DNA of 62,224 nt, from contig JAJOKB010000082.1 in the NCBI GenBank assembly GCA_021208135.1, forward strand, positions 1 through 62,224, read 5' to 3'. The position numbers and the translations under genes were made by a program. This DNA is from Verrucomicrobiota bacterium (lineage in GTDB: Bacteria; Verrucomicrobiota; Verrucomicrobiia; Opitutales; Oceanipulchritudinaceae). Shown here in pieces: positions 42,844 to 52,989 of the stretch; within the stretch, counting starts at the first letter, position 1, and the number at the start of each line of letters is the position of its first letter. Below the pieces are notes generated by a model. It was not told where the DNA came from. It made no database searches and was given only the letters and a program-made list of their open reading frames with translations.

Positions 42844-43455
42844 ATGTTATCGTTTGTACGGCATATTCGGTTTATTACCGTCATTACTCTGGCAGTATTC
42901 ACATTGAGCAGCACCTGTACAGGTTCGACCAGGCTATTTAACGCTTGGAAGGACTCTGAAATTGCCCATGAAATTGTTGCCGGCTATGCGTATTCTCCTA
43001 TTGATGACAAAAACAAACCTTCGTTTTCCTACCTGAATAGCGACTTCCGCAGAATCTGGAAACTATACACCCAGGATCGCACTTATTCAGGCTATTCTAT
43101 TGTGGGCGCGGTCTGGTTGGGGAAACCTGTGGGAGACTTCGGTTCTGCCATGGCTGGCATTTATGGCGGGTTGAGACGCGACTGGTCTATCAACCAGAAT
43201 TCGGCCTATCTTTATGTGGAAGTATTGCTGGGATGTTTTATAACTGATGCCCATGAAGAGAGAAACCAGCGTTTGATTGGCAGTTTTTTGGAATTCCATG
43301 AAGACATCCGTATTGGCCTTAGATCCAATAAACCGGCATTTAAGCAATGGTTACCTTTCATTGAGGTGGGTCTTCAACACATTTCCAACGCTGGCCTTGG
43401 CAAACGCAATCAAGGTGTGAACTCAGTTACCATTAATCTGGGTGTACAACTGTAA
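42844..43455 (+). CDS. PagL-like acyloxyacyl hydrolase (lipid A 3-O-deacylase family)
   Basis: This is an outer-membrane beta-barrel enzyme of the PagL family, which removes a 3-O-acyl chain from lipid A. There is an N-terminal export segment (FITVITLAVFTLSSTCTG) and amphipathic strands throughout. The C-terminal active-site segment is VGLQHISNAGLGKRNQGVNS, in which the His and Ser of H-x-S-N are the catalytic pair. The strand ends TINLGVQL. 203 residues, intact. The glutamate found 12-14 residues after the His in Pseudomonas PagL is not evident here (Val/Asn instead), so the enzyme may use a different acid, or may act weakly. Confidence 0.8.
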   Translation: MLSFVRHIRFITVITLAVFTLSSTCTGSTRLFNAWKDSEIAHEIVAGYAYSPIDDKNKPSFSYLNSDFRRIWKLYTQDRTYSGYSIVGAVWLGKPVGDFGSAMAGIYGGLRRDWSINQNSAYLYVEVLLGCFITDAHEERNQRLIGSFLEFHEDIRIGLRSNKPAFKQWLPFIEVGLQHISNAGLGKRNQGVNSVTINLGVQL

Positions 43456-43519
43456 CCCACCGACTCTGACTGGACGCCTTGAGACTGGCTCGCCGGGTTA
43501 GATAGTCTTAGTCCTCCAG

Positions 43520-44463
43520 TTAGCGGAAAAAATCGCGTGCGATGGCAACGTCTTTGGCGATTTGAATCTTCAGTGAATCCACATTGGCAAACTTCATTTC
43601 CGGTCTGATAAACCGAAGCCAATCTACACGCAACGCATCTCCGTAATCGAATGGGCAGAATTTGTCCAACAGATGTATCTCCATTAAAGATTCGTCTGAA
43701 CAATCAACCGTTGGACGAATACCAAAATTCATGACGGCCGGGAAACAACCTGAGTCGCGTTCAGCCAAGATACACGAACGCAATAGACTCCATATGCAGG
43801 TTGCAAAGAAGGGCACCACGGGATGTTTAAGGTTGGGAAACCGAGGGTGCGCCCGAGTTTCTTGCCCGGCCTAATGATTCCCTCCACAGAATAATTGTAC
43901 CCCAGAAGGGTATTAACCGTGCCGATGTCTCCTGACTCCAAACATGCCCGGATACGTGATGAACTGATAGCCTCACCGTTTAAGTGAAGCCGGTCCACAC
44001 TAAAAACATTGATTCCAGCAGATACCCCGGATGCTACCAGAGTCGCAATATCCCCTGCCCGATCCTTTCCGAAGCGAAAATTTGCGCCAACGTGAATGGT
44101 CTTTAATCCGGGGAGCGCAGTTTTCAAATAATTTAGAAACGACTCAGCTGACAGTGCGGCCATCTCCAAATCAAATTTCTGCCACAGGACAACATCAACA
44201 CCCAGAGCAAACAAGCGCGCAGTCTTTTGATCGGCAGACATGATCAGGCGCGTCGCTGCGTGTGGGCGCAAAACCTCACTGGGATGTGGCGTAAAAGTAA
44301 ACACCCCGCAAACACCTCCATCCCTGGAAGTCTCAACCAAGGCTGAATCAATGACGGCACGGTGCCCTAAATGAACGCCGTCAAAAATACCAATTGCCAC
44401 ATGGAACGGGCCCGCGCGTGCTTTTTCAGGCTCTTTCCAAACCGAAGTCAGTTTTGCTGACAT
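43520..44463 (-). CDS. ribF: Bifunctional riboflavin kinase / FAD synthetase
   Basis: This enzyme makes FMN from riboflavin and then FAD. The N-terminal adenylyltransferase domain shows AIGIFDGVHLGHRAVI (the HxGH-type nucleotide motif), VFTFTPHPSEVL and GANFRFGKDRAGD. The C-terminal kinase domain shows GRTLGFPTLNI, AVMNFGIRPTV and the conserved MEIHLLDKF. About 314 residues, normal length. One frame change near 43,768 (after YCVRVSW) divides the kinase domain. It is the last gene of the nusA operon, four bases after truB, a common Gram-negative arrangement. Confidence 0.95.
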
Positions 44464-44467
44464 ACCG

Positions 44468-45181
44468 TTACTTAAGCATAGAACTTGGCACAGCTTGATA
44501 GGCCGGAATCAAGTGGCGTTTAATGTCCGCTATATCCATTTCCTCAAAGTCCGCTAACTCAAGCGAGTCTTCTATTTGAAAGCGATCGATCTCAGTTCGC
44601 CGCAACTCCGTTAACATACCTCCACACCCAAGTTTCTGCCCAAGATCATGCGCTAACGTACGAACATAAGTGCCTTTACTACAAGCAACCGTAAACTGTA
44701 AATACGGTAAATCAAAGGAATCGAGCGAGAATGAGGAAACCCGGATAAATCTGGCTTCACGCTCCACTTCTTTGCCCTTCCGGGCCAACTTATACAATGG
44801 CACTCCATCCACTTTTTTAGCTGAAAACATGGGGGGAGTTTGGTATTGATCACCAATAAAACCGTTCATCGCATCCAACACATCCTGCCGCGACAAATCA
44901 GGAACAGGAGCTTCAGCAACAACCTTTCCGTCCGAATCCTGAGAGTCAGTGGTAATGCCAAGTTGAATCTCCCCTTCATAAACCTTGTCCAGATTCATCA
45001 AGTACTGCGAAAGCTTCGTTGCTTTACCTACAAGGATAATCATGAGCCCAGTGGCGTTCGGATCCAGAGTTCCGGCATGCCCTACGCGCTTCATTGCCAA
45101 TTTTCGGCGTACTCTGTCCACAACATCATGGGACGTGAGACCCGATGGCTTATCAATCAATAATACTCCCTCAATTTCCAT
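44468..45181 (-). CDS. truB: tRNA pseudouridine-55 synthase
   Basis: TruB converts U55 to pseudouridine in the T-loop of tRNAs. The sequence has the [17 protein letters not shown] start, the catalytic aspartate in [54 protein letters not shown] and [15 protein letters not shown]. 237 residues, intact. It is the short form without a large PUA domain; the end [18 protein letters not shown] is a small remnant of that region. It lies between the DHH phosphoesterase and ribF in the nusA operon. Confidence 0.96.
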   Translation of the reverse strand: MEIEGVLLIDKPSGLTSHDVVDRVRRKLAMKRVGHAGTLDPNATGLMIILVGKATKLSQYLMNLDKVYEGEIQLGITTDSQDSDGKVVAEAPVPDLSRQDVLDAMNGFIGDQYQTPPMFSAKKVDGVPLYKLARKGKEVEREARFIRVSSFSLDSFDLPYLQFTVACSKGTYVRTLAHDLGQKLGCGGMLTELRRTEIDRFQIEDSLELADFEEMDIADIKRHLIPAYQAVPSSMLK

Positions 45182-45189
45182 GTTTTTCT

Positions 45190-46196
45190 CTACTGGGTTA
45201 GGGTTTTGACGTGATTTTCCACTGCAGCAACTAATTGGGGGAAGAAGACTTCCAAAGTGCTATGAGGATTGAATCCAGCGGCACAAGCATGACCACCGCC
45301 GTTAAATTGAGCTGCAAGCTCATGCACCGCAAAACGCGGATCTTTAGCGCGAAAACTACCTTTCAGTCCACCAGAGGTTTCTTCAATTAAAACGCCGATA
45401 TCCACTCCCTCGATACTGCGCGCATAATCGACAAAGCCCTCGACGTCTTCTCTGGAGGCTCCAGTTGCCTTAAAGTCCTGCAATTTCAATGTGCCGATGC
45501 AGATGCGTCCTTGGGCAAAAAATTGAAAACTCTGCAGAAAACGTTGCAATAATGCCATTCTTGCAGGCTTCTCTTGCTCATAGAGATGCAGCGCCGCCTT
45601 GGCCGGATCAGCTCCCATATCAACCAATTGGCAACACAGCTCGAAGGTGAGGTGACTGGTCGAGGAAAAGCGGAATTGACCAGTATCAGTCGCAATGCCA
45701 ACGTAAAGAGCCTGTGCGGTGGTAGCATCAATCAAGGTTGGCTCCTGTAACATCAACGCAGCCAACAACTCGCAAGTAGCCGCGCTCTCGGGGACAATCA
45801 AATTCAATGTGCCATAGCGTCGATTGGAAACGTGGTGATCAATGACTCCAAGAATCGAGGAAAATCGAGTCTGCGCGGCTGGACCCAACCTCGATCGGTC
45901 CGCACAATCAACACTCACTGCAACCGCATCCGATCCATAAGAAAAACCTTCTTCCTGATCACAAAAAAATGGGGTATCTCCAATAAAGGGCTGACAATTA
46001 CGCGGTACTCATGGTGATTCACGGCAACCGCATCTACACCCTTAGCTTTCAAAAATCGCACTAAGGCCACCTGAGAGCCAATACAATCACCATCCGGCCT
46101 GATATGTCCCAGGACTACCACCTTCCGGCCCACAAGCTCTCCCAGCAATGAATTCCAAAGGGGATTTAATCGGGCACAAATCTCACTTTGGGTCAT
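45190..46196 (-). CDS. DHH-family phosphoesterase (NrnA-like oligoribonuclease/pAp phosphatase)
   Basis: This is a cytoplasmic DHH-DHHA1 phosphoesterase. Members near rbfA degrade short RNA oligonucleotides and 3'-phosphoadenosine 5'-phosphate. Motifs seen are [27 protein letters not shown], the defining VIDHHVSN, and the DHHA1-domain end [12 protein letters not shown]. About 335 residues. A frame change near 45,965 falls in a run of seven T on the coding strand, where the frame passes from HFFV to [17 protein letters not shown]. Its ATG overlaps the rbfA stop (ATGA). Genes of this family often sit between rbfA and truB, as here. Confidence 0.92.
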
Positions 46197-46574
46197 GACG
46201 GATCCTCAGGTTGACCGGAAAATTGTCCTTCACCCTCAAGACCCAATGAATCCATCAATTCATTGAGCCTGGTTCCACGTTCGTTAGCTTCATCCAAAAT
46301 GAACTCAAGGTGCGGCAGGTACTTTAACACCACCGTTTGCGCCACAAACTGGCGCACAACAGAAGCATTTTTGCGCATGAAAACGTTCAATCCATTGACG
46401 CTGAAACGGATCCTGCTCTACAATGGAATAATAAACGGTTGCCTTGCGCAGATTTGGAGTAACGTCCACATCTGTAATAGTAACCGCTACCGTCTCCTGC
46501 TGGAACCGGGTGTGCAACACATGGCTGATCTCCCGCTTGAGCAACTCGTTGACTCGAACAACGCGCTGTCCCAT
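46193..46574 (-). CDS. rbfA: Ribosome-binding factor A
   Basis: This is a small KH-like assembly factor for the 30S subunit. The N-terminus RVNELLKREISHVLHTRF and the strand-helix TVAVTITDVDVTPNLRKATVYYSI are diagnostic. The C-terminal half (VRQFVAQTVVLKYLPHLEFILDEANERG) is in another frame, with the change near 46,395. About 127 residues, normal length. It starts three bases downstream of the infB stop and overlaps the DHH gene by four bases. Confidence 0.95.
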
Positions 46575-46577
46575 GGC

Positions 46578-49285
46578 TTATAAGGCAGGTTTAATTTTGA
46601 GAATCTCGCAACATTCGATGATATCCCCTTGCTGATAGCCATTGAAACCATCCAGCTGAATACCACATTCGAACCCGGCTCGTACTTCACCAACATCGTC
46701 TTTGAAACGCTTGAGCGTTCCTACGCGACTCTCATACACAACTTGGCCTTTGCGAAACAGGCGGGCAATAGCGTCTCTCTGGATACGACCTTCGGTAACC
46801 ATACAACCTGCCACAAACCCCTTCGCCAGAGGGAACACTGCCCGCACTTCAGCAGCACCGATTTTGTTTTCACGCAACTCCGGTTCCAACAGATCAGCCA
46901 TAGCATCTTTGACCTGATTGATGATTTCGTAAATGATGCGGTGTTGCAAAACGGTGATTCCCTGGTGCTTGGCATAACTCGATACACCATTTTCCAGACC
47001 CACATTAAAGGCTACGACCGAAGCACCGGAAGCACTGGCCATGACAACATCATTCTTAGTTATGTCACCCACACCTGTGTCCACCACAGACAGCTCGATT
47101 TTGTCGCTCTTGATATTTTCAAGCGCAATAGCTAAAGCCTCGGCAGTTCCGAAAACGTCTGCTTTCACTACAACCCTGAACATTAGTTTTTGGGTTTTGG
47201 CAATTGCGGCAAATAGGTCCTCAACTGAATTACTACCGCTCTCTTGTCGTTCCGCAGCAACAAGCTTGCGTCTTTCGCTCTCGTTTTCCTCCGCGATACG
47301 CTTGGCCTCCCGTTCATTTTTGACGGCATAGAATCCGTCTCCCGCATCCGGGGTGCCAGACCAACCGACAATTTTCACCGGAGTGGAGGGCGCAGCTGCT
47401 TTGATTTGCTGACCCTTGTCATCAATCAGCATACGCACCCGACAGTAATTGGTACCGGATACCAATGCATCACCGGGCTTCAAGGTACCGTTACGAACAA
47501 TGACTGAAGCTGTGGACCCGCGCCCCAGTTCCTTCTGTGCCTCCATAACAATACCTTCAACACTACCCTTCGGGTTCGCCTTGAGGTTTTCAATGAGTTC
47601 CGCCTGTAATAAAATGCTGTCCAACAAGCCATCGAGGCCCTCGCCCTTGAGTGCAGAAACTGCTGCCAACAACGTCTCACCACCCCAATCTTCAGGAGTA
47701 AGATTGCGTTCTTGAAGTTGTCGTTTGACTCTATCCAGGTTGGCGCCACGGCTGTCCATTTTATTGACAGCGACCACCACAGGTACACCTGCGGTCTGAG
47801 CGTGCGAAAGTGCCTCATCGGTTTGCGGCATGAATCCATCGTCCGCCGCCACCACCAATACCGCAACATCGGTAACGTTGGCACCACGGGCACGCATATT
47901 CGAAAATGCTGCGTGACCGGGAGTGTCGATAAAAGTAATCTTCTGCCCCTTATGCTCAACCTGATACGCACCAATATGTTGCGTAATACCACCTGCCTCG
48001 CCTGCCACCACATTGGTTTTGCGGATGGCATCTAGCAGGGTTGTCTTACCGTGGTCAACGTGACCAAGGATACAAACCACAGGGGGCCGCGGTTCAAGAA
48101 GCTGGGACTCATCAACCTTGGCCTTTTCCTTTTTGGGCTGCTGAGGTTGCGATTCGCCTCTATGCTTAATATCCAGTTCAAATCCGTTGTTCCGTGCGAG
48201 CTTGATGGCCACTTGCTCATCAATGACATAATTCATCGACGCAAATATGCTCATCTCCATCAGATCGGAAATCAGCTGAAACGGCTTCTTGCCCATCTGA
48301 ACTGCAAAGTCGCGAACAACAATCGGTGGCTTGACTTGAAGCTTGCGCAATCCCGGGCCTGTTTCAGAAACCTTAGCATCAGTTTGCGCTTCAGCATTAG
48401 CTGTAGTTTGAGCGGGTGCCTGAGTGACAGGAGGCACTACTGGCGGCGCTCCGGCACCTCCGGCACGAGGAAGGGGTGGCGGCTTCGGAGCACTCGGTTT
48501 AACCCCAACGTTCGGGGGCGTCACAACGCCAGGCCCAGAGCGAGGAATAACAGGCGGTGGTGATGAAATGGTCGGCTGCGAAGGCGGCAAAACCGGGGGC
48601 CGCTGCGGAACAGAAACGGGGGGTACTGCAGGAGGTGGTGTAACCTGTGGTGCTTGCCCGGCAGAAACGGGTCTGACTGGCACAGGAGGAGCCATAACCG
48701 GAGGCTTAGGAGGCAAAACCGGGGGGGCATTCACTTTCGCCGCAGGAGCTGGTGGGACTTGCACGGTCTTGGCTTCTTCTGCCTCATTTGGCTTGGAAGC
48801 GACAGGTGCAGTCGGTGATGCTGTTGTCGTAGGCATCACCGGGCGCGGCGGCTGAATAACAACCTGAGAAGGAGCCACTGGACGGGTTACCGCCCCAATG
48901 GGCGGACGGGGAAGACTAGGCGGTGCTTTTCCGCCGGGCACCGGCACAACGACTTTCTGCGGGGAGACTTGCGCTGCTGCCTTGGAGTCGGCCTCCTCCT
49001 GCTGCATTTTGACCACTTCATCTTTAGTTAATATCTTGGCTGCACCCGCCTGAGGCTCATCCGTTTTAGCCTGATCCTCAGTTGGATTGTCCGCAGTTGC
49101 AACAGGTCGCTGGATTCAGCACCGCCTTCAACAGTCCCGAATTCTTCACGCAGACTTTCCGCAGATATGTTATCGATTGTACTGGATGCGCTTTTAACTT
49201 CGTATCCGCGATCACGCAACAGCGTGATAAGATCGGCATTATCCATGCCGATTTCTTTGGAAAGCTGATAGATTCGTACACTCAT
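46578..49285 (-). CDS. infB: Translation initiation factor IF-2
   Basis: This GTPase brings initiator tRNA to the 30S subunit. The N-terminal IF2_N segment ([29 protein letters not shown]) is followed by a long Pro/Ala/Val-rich linker of roughly 240 residues. A second IF2_N-like region ([15 protein letters not shown]) comes next, then the G domain with [35 protein letters not shown] and NKMD, and domains 2-4. About 902 residues. One frame change near 49,095 lies in the linker; the intended reading [18 protein letters not shown] is in the adjacent frame. The linker's proline repeats give GC-rich DNA with long shadow frames on the other strand. It follows nusA by five bases. Confidence 0.97.
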
Positions 49286-49290
49286 AATTG

Positions 49291-50541
49291 TTACTTCACC
49301 TTATTTCGATGATCTGCCACCAATTTAATTAGTTGGTCAGCACCACCTTGATCAAAACCCATTGCAACCAAATCCTTGGCTTCCACTCCTTCAAATGTTT
49401 CCGGACTCACCAGTCCCTGATTAACCAAATAGGCTGCGACTTCATCAGAAACACCTTCGACACCTTCCCAACCACGGATCGCCTCCTTCAATCTGGCATC
49501 AAATCCAATCTCTTTCTGTTGTAACTTGGAAATATCCAACTTCCAACCCATCAGTTTGGATGTAAGTCGTGCATTCTGCCCGCGACGACCGATCGCAACG
49601 GACAAATCCACATCACTTACCTCAAAATACATCCGCTTGTTACGCGCATCCACTTTGATGTTCATCGGAACTGCAGGTTTAATTGCCTCCCGCAACATTT
49701 CAATGGGATCAGCATGGTATTTTACAATATCAATTTTTTCCCCATTGAGTTCGCGAACAATACTTTTCACACGGGCACCGCGGGCACCCACGCAGGCACC
49801 CACAGGATCCACCTTGGGATCGGCACTGCTGACAGCTATCTTGGTGCGATATCCGGGTTCACGCGAGATGGCCTCCAATCGCACTGTTCCATCAGCAATT
49901 TCGGTGACTTCCAGCTCAAATAATCTGCGCACAAACTTTACGCTGGCACGCGACAAAATAAGCTCAGGTCCACGATTCGTCGGTTCAATATTGAGCAGTA
50001 GACAGCGAATACGCTCTCCGGGACTGTAATCTTCACCCGGCACTCTTTCCTTGGGCGGTAAAATGGCTTCTGCTTTGCCCAAATCCACAACTAGATCGCC
50101 GCGCTCACGCCGCCGCACAGTACCGGTGACAATGTCACCCACCTGATCCTTATAGTCATCATAAATCCTGTCCTTCTCAAACTGCCTGAGCCGCTGCATG
50201 ATAGTCTGCCGGGCGGCTTGCGCCGCGATACGACCCAATTCACCGGGATCTATCTCCTTCTCAATAAACACCCCAATTTCAGCCTGAGGATTGAGCTGAC
50301 GAGCCTTTTCAATGTGAATTTCGCGCTTTGGATCACTCACCGAATCAACAACTTCCATCAAACTCCATGCCTTCAAAGCACCGTTCTTGGGATTGATCTC
50401 TATCTTTAATTCCTGACCAGAATTCACCCCTCTCGCTGCAGCGCCGCGAATAGCATTGGCTATCGCACTGATCATGTCAGCCCGCGCGATGCCTTTCTCT
50501 TTCTCCATGTACTCGAGAACGGATAATATTTCCTGGCTCAT
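49291..50541 (-). CDS. nusA: Transcription termination/antitermination factor NusA
   Basis: NusA binds RNA polymerase and modulates pausing, intrinsic termination and antitermination. The N-terminal domain (residues 1-125) is followed by S1 ([22 protein letters not shown]), then KH1 and KH2 ([51 protein letters not shown]). A C-terminal helix-hairpin-helix-like segment ends the protein ([23 protein letters not shown]). 416 residues, intact. It is the first gene of the operon. No rimP-like gene precedes it, unlike many bacteria; instead there is a promoter and a terminator-like hairpin (50,575-50,657). Confidence 0.97.
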   Translation of the reverse strand: MSQEILSVLEYMEKEKGIARADMISAIANAIRGAAARGVNSGQELKIEINPKNGALKAWSLMEVVDSVSDPKREIHIEKARQLNPQAEIGVFIEKEIDPGELGRIAAQAARQTIMQRLRQFEKDRIYDDYKDQVGDIVTGTVRRRERGDLVVDLGKAEAILPPKERVPGEDYSPGERIRCLLLNIEPTNRGPELILSRASVKFVRRLFELEVTEIADGTVRLEAISREPGYRTKIAVSSADPKVDPVGACVGARGARVKSIVRELNGEKIDIVKYHADPIEMLREAIKPAVPMNIKVDARNKRMYFEVSDVDLSVAIGRRGQNARLTSKLMGWKLDISKLQQKEIGFDARLKEAIRGWEGVEGVSDEVAAYLVNQGLVSPETFEGVEAKDLVAMGFDQGGADQLIKLVADHRNKVK

Positions 50542-50574
50542 AAATGCTATGTGTGAATTGGGTGTGTATTAAGA

Positions 50575-50601
50575 CAAAAGGAGCGGGCACCGGCCCACTC
50601 C
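50575..50601 (-). terminator. Terminator-like hairpin in the nusA leader (possible attenuator)
   Basis: On the minus strand GGAGTGGGC-CGGT-GCCCGCTCC forms a nine-pair stem (one G-T pair) with a four-base loop, followed at once by TTTTGT. It lies between the nusA promoter and the nusA ATG, about 34 bases before the start codon. No other minus-strand gene ends upstream of it. Confidence 0.7.
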
Positions 50602-50627
50602 CCTTGGCAAGAGAAAAATTGTCGCGT

Positions 50628-50657
50628 ATAGTACGTGACCGAATCGGCTTATGTCAA
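50628..50657 (-). promoter_or_regulatory. Sigma-70-type promoter for the nusA operon
   Basis: On the minus strand a perfect TTGACA (-35, 50,652-50,657) is followed after 18 bases by TACTAT (-10, 50,628-50,633; four of six match). Transcription would start near 50,621, giving a leader of about 80 bases that contains the terminator-like hairpin. Confidence 0.65.
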
Positions 50658-50682
50658 GCCCAGCACGGCAAAGATAACAATC

Positions 50683-51558
50683 ATGGATCTGTCACCAGCT
50701 TTTCAACCACAGTCCAGACCAACCATAATCGCCCACAGGGGCGGAGCAGGAGCGCGTCCGGAAAATACGGTTTCAGCGTGTCGGCATGCTTTAAGTTCAG
50801 GAGCAGACGCACTGGAATTAGATGTGCAATTGAGCAAAGACGGTCACCCCGTCGTCATCCATGATTCAACCATTGACCGAACAACGGGAATGACCTCGAT
50901 ACTCACCAGCGTTGGTAGCGCTATTGTGAACAAGGGCACACGCGTGGATCAATTGAATTTGGCTGAGTTGCAATCGCTAAATGCAGGATACGCCTTTTTT
51001 TCCGCAACCGGCACAATCGATAAAATAATCACGCCTATACCTTCTTTAGCATTGATTTTTTCGGAATTCACAGGAGTTCCGATTATTTTAGATTTGAAGC
51101 GACAGAAAGGTCGGAAGAAAAATCAGCAATTGGTGCAAACAGTAGGACAACTGATCCGTCAATTCCGCCGGACTCCACATACCATTGTGGGTAGCTTCAG
51201 CGATTTATTACTACTAAAATTCCGCAAAGCATTTGCAGAAATTCACACAGGAGCAGGAGTCATGGAGGTCACCTGGACGCTGCTATTGCACCGCTGCAGG
51301 ATGGCTGGGTTATTGAAACCAGCCCCAAGGTCCTATCAGTTACCTGTGCGCAAAGGAGCAGTACGCGTTGCTTGTCCTTCATTCATTCAAAACCTCAGGC
51401 GCAATGGATCCAGAGTAGACTTTTGGACGATTAATTCTGTCGAAATCATGCACCAACTGGCAAAGGATGGTGCAACCGGCATCATTACAGATTTTCCAGA
51501 CCGTGCGATCACTGCCTTTGCAGCCGGTTCCAAGGCCGACCAAATGCCAATGCCTTGA
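50683..51558 (+). CDS. Glycerophosphodiester phosphodiesterase
   Basis: This enzyme hydrolyses deacylated phospholipid headgroup diesters to glycerol 3-phosphate and an alcohol. The GDPD TIM barrel is complete: IIAHRGGAGARPENTVSACRHAL (catalytic His and metal-binding Glu), ADALELDVQLSKDGHPVVIHD (second His), and the end VDFWTINSVEIMHQLAKDGATGIITDFPD. The ATG at 50683 is chosen because it starts just before the barrel. 291 residues, intact, with no signal peptide. It is divergent from nusA, and its promoter must overlap that control region. Confidence 0.92.
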   Translation: MDLSPAFQPQSRPTIIAHRGGAGARPENTVSACRHALSSGADALELDVQLSKDGHPVVIHDSTIDRTTGMTSILTSVGSAIVNKGTRVDQLNLAELQSLNAGYAFFSATGTIDKIITPIPSLALIFSEFTGVPIILDLKRQKGRKKNQQLVQTVGQLIRQFRRTPHTIVGSFSDLLLLKFRKAFAEIHTGAGVMEVTWTLLLHRCRMAGLLKPAPRSYQLPVRKGAVRVACPSFIQNLRRNGSRVDFWTINSVEIMHQLAKDGATGIITDFPDRAITAFAAGSKADQMPMP

Positions 51559-51568
51559 ATATTCTAGC

Positions 51569-52303
51569 TCAATTCTTTGTCAGTTGCTTGATCCACATCA
51601 GCACCTGCTGGATAGATGCGTCCCAATAATCCCAAGTATGCGCCGCACCCTCAGCTTCCGCATAGTCCACTTTTACCCCGCAAGCATTGCAATGCGCAAC
51701 GAACTCACGGTTTTCCTCAATGAGAAAGTCCTGCGTACCACAACGCGAGAATAGTTCAGGCAAATGCGGGTTTTTACTGGCCTGCTGCAAGAGAAAAAAT
51801 AGGTCATTGGTAGAGTTACCTACCTTATCCATGGGACCAAAAATGGCTTGAGCTTCTACACTGCGCTCCGGCAGCCTTTTGGTAAAAATAGATTTCACAT
51901 CCAGTGCACCAGATAAACTCGCCGCGCCGGCCCATTCAGTCGGATAGCTTAATGCAACTTTGAAAGCGCCGTATCCTCCCATCGACAATCCCGCAATGAA
52001 TTTGTTGACTGGGGATGCAGACAGCCGGAAAAACGATTCGCACAGCGCCGGTAGCTCTTTGCTGACAAATTCAAAATACTTCAACCCAGAGGGCATGTCA
52101 GTGTAGAAACTGCGGTGAACAGCTGGCATCACCACCGCTAAGCCCAGCTCAGAAACATACCGCTCAATACTCGTCCGGCGCATCCAAATCGTGTGGTCGT
52201 CCGATAGCCCATGCAGCAGGTACAACACCGGCGGTAATCCGGCAACCGTAGATCCAGATAGCCCAATTTGCGATATCGTCTTTTGCGGCAGTAGTACGTT
52301 CAT
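51569..52303 (-). CDS. Esterase family alpha/beta hydrolase (EstA/S-formylglutathione hydrolase-like)
   Basis: This is a serine esterase of the putative-esterase family (PF00756 type), which includes tributyrin esterase, acetyl-xylan/feruloyl esterase-like proteins and S-formylglutathione hydrolase. It shows LYLLHGLSDDHTIWMRRTSIERY, the nucleophile elbow GLSMGGYGAFK, CGTQDFLIEENREF with the likely acid, and the catalytic His in GAAHTWDYWDASI. 244 residues, intact, with no signal peptide. It is convergent with the phosphodiesterase, separated by ten bases. The substrate is not evident. The remote sugar cluster offers a possible but unproved link to acyl removal from oligosaccharides. Confidence 0.87.
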   Translation of the reverse strand: MNVLLPQKTISQIGLSGSTVAGLPPVLYLLHGLSDDHTIWMRRTSIERYVSELGLAVVMPAVHRSFYTDMPSGLKYFEFVSKELPALCESFFRLSASPVNKFIAGLSMGGYGAFKVALSYPTEWAGAASLSGALDVKSIFTKRLPERSVEAQAIFGPMDKVGNSTNDLFFLLQQASKNPHLPELFSRCGTQDFLIEENREFVAHCNACGVKVDYAEAEGAAHTWDYWDASIQQVLMWIKQLTKN

Positions 52304-52574
52304 ACTGACCGATTGAGCCAGGCACTCAGAGAAAAAAATTGCAGGTCAAAAAAAGCCATTCCGAAAAACTACAGGCAGGGAATGTTTTTGCAAGAAGACT
52401 GCGTCTGTCTCTATGTTGAGGGTATCTTCAACACTTTGCCTTCATTCATGCAAGTGGCACCTAATCTGAAACCGATTCTGATGTCACACATTTCATTCAT
52501 CTCAAATCGACAGCTAACCCCCCTTACTGAGGTTCGGACAGTGGCCGAGTGTAGCCAACCCAGGATGTAACAAC

Positions 52575-52871
52575 TTAAGTTTCGGCCACTTTTAATTCAG
52601 TGGTCTCCAAAAGTCTGTTGAAATACAGCATAATGTCCCTGTGAGCTATCGCCTTGGAGTGATCGACCCCTAATGCTACACAAATGGCAACAAATTCAAT
52701 GTCCGTCACGGGGCGCTGTTGATTTTCGATGCGCGAAATAGCTGTTCGATCAATGTTGAATCCCATATTGAAAAGCCGTTGCACCAACTGCTCCTGAGTC
52801 ACCCTAACAGGGCCTGAGAGCCTCAAGCTACGCAAACACCCGCCACAAAGGTTTTTGAATTTATTGTTCAT
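52575..52871 (-). CDS. Small XRE-family helix-turn-helix regulator
   Basis: This is a 98-residue DNA-binding protein made almost only of a Cro/CI-type HTH (residues about 20-80: RVTQEQLVQRLFNMGFNIDRTAISRIENQQRPVTDIEFVAICVALGV). ATG 52871 is preferred over an upstream start three codons earlier. Two Cys near the N-terminus (LCGGCLRSLR) could bind a metal or sense redox state, but with only C-x-x-C this is speculative. Upstream lie two inverted repeats that suit autoregulation. It is divergent from the cbb3 oxidase cluster across a 402-base non-coding block. Confidence 0.85.
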   Translation of the reverse strand: MNNKFKNLCGGCLRSLRLSGPVRVTQEQLVQRLFNMGFNIDRTAISRIENQQRPVTDIEFVAICVALGVDHSKAIAHRDIMLYFNRLLETTELKVAET

Positions 52872-52917
52872 CAGAATCACACCCGTGATTCAAATACTAT
52901 CAACTAATCGCGCCCCG

Positions 52918-52936
52918 TGTGTGCGCAGCGCACACA
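52918..52936. promoter_or_regulatory. 19-bp perfect palindrome upstream of the XRE gene
   Basis: TGTGTGCGC-A-GCGCACACA has perfect nine-base arms around a central A, 47 bases upstream of the XRE start. A perfect dyad of this length next to a small Cro-like gene is a strong operator candidate. Confidence 0.65.
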
Positions 52937-52937
52937 A

Positions 52938-52958
52938 ATTGTGCCCAAATTGCACAAT
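52938..52958. promoter_or_regulatory. Second dyad next to the XRE operator candidate
   Basis: ATTGTGC-CCAAATT-GCACAAT has perfect seven-base arms with a seven-base spacer, starting two bases after the first palindrome. Both dyads share TGTGC/GCACA half-sites, which suggests paired binding of one regulator. Confidence 0.55.
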
Positions 52959-52989
52959 ATGCACCATAACTCGCCATTTGCGGTGTCGG

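Noticed and set aside
48051-48855. Plus-strand open frames with Gly/Thr-rich products over infB
   Set aside because: They are a by-product of the GC-rich proline linker of infB read on the opposite strand.
52313-52570. 85-codon plus-strand frame between esterase and XRE gene
   Set aside because: No ribosome-binding site, no motif and odd composition. The 270-base gap shows nothing else that I can support.
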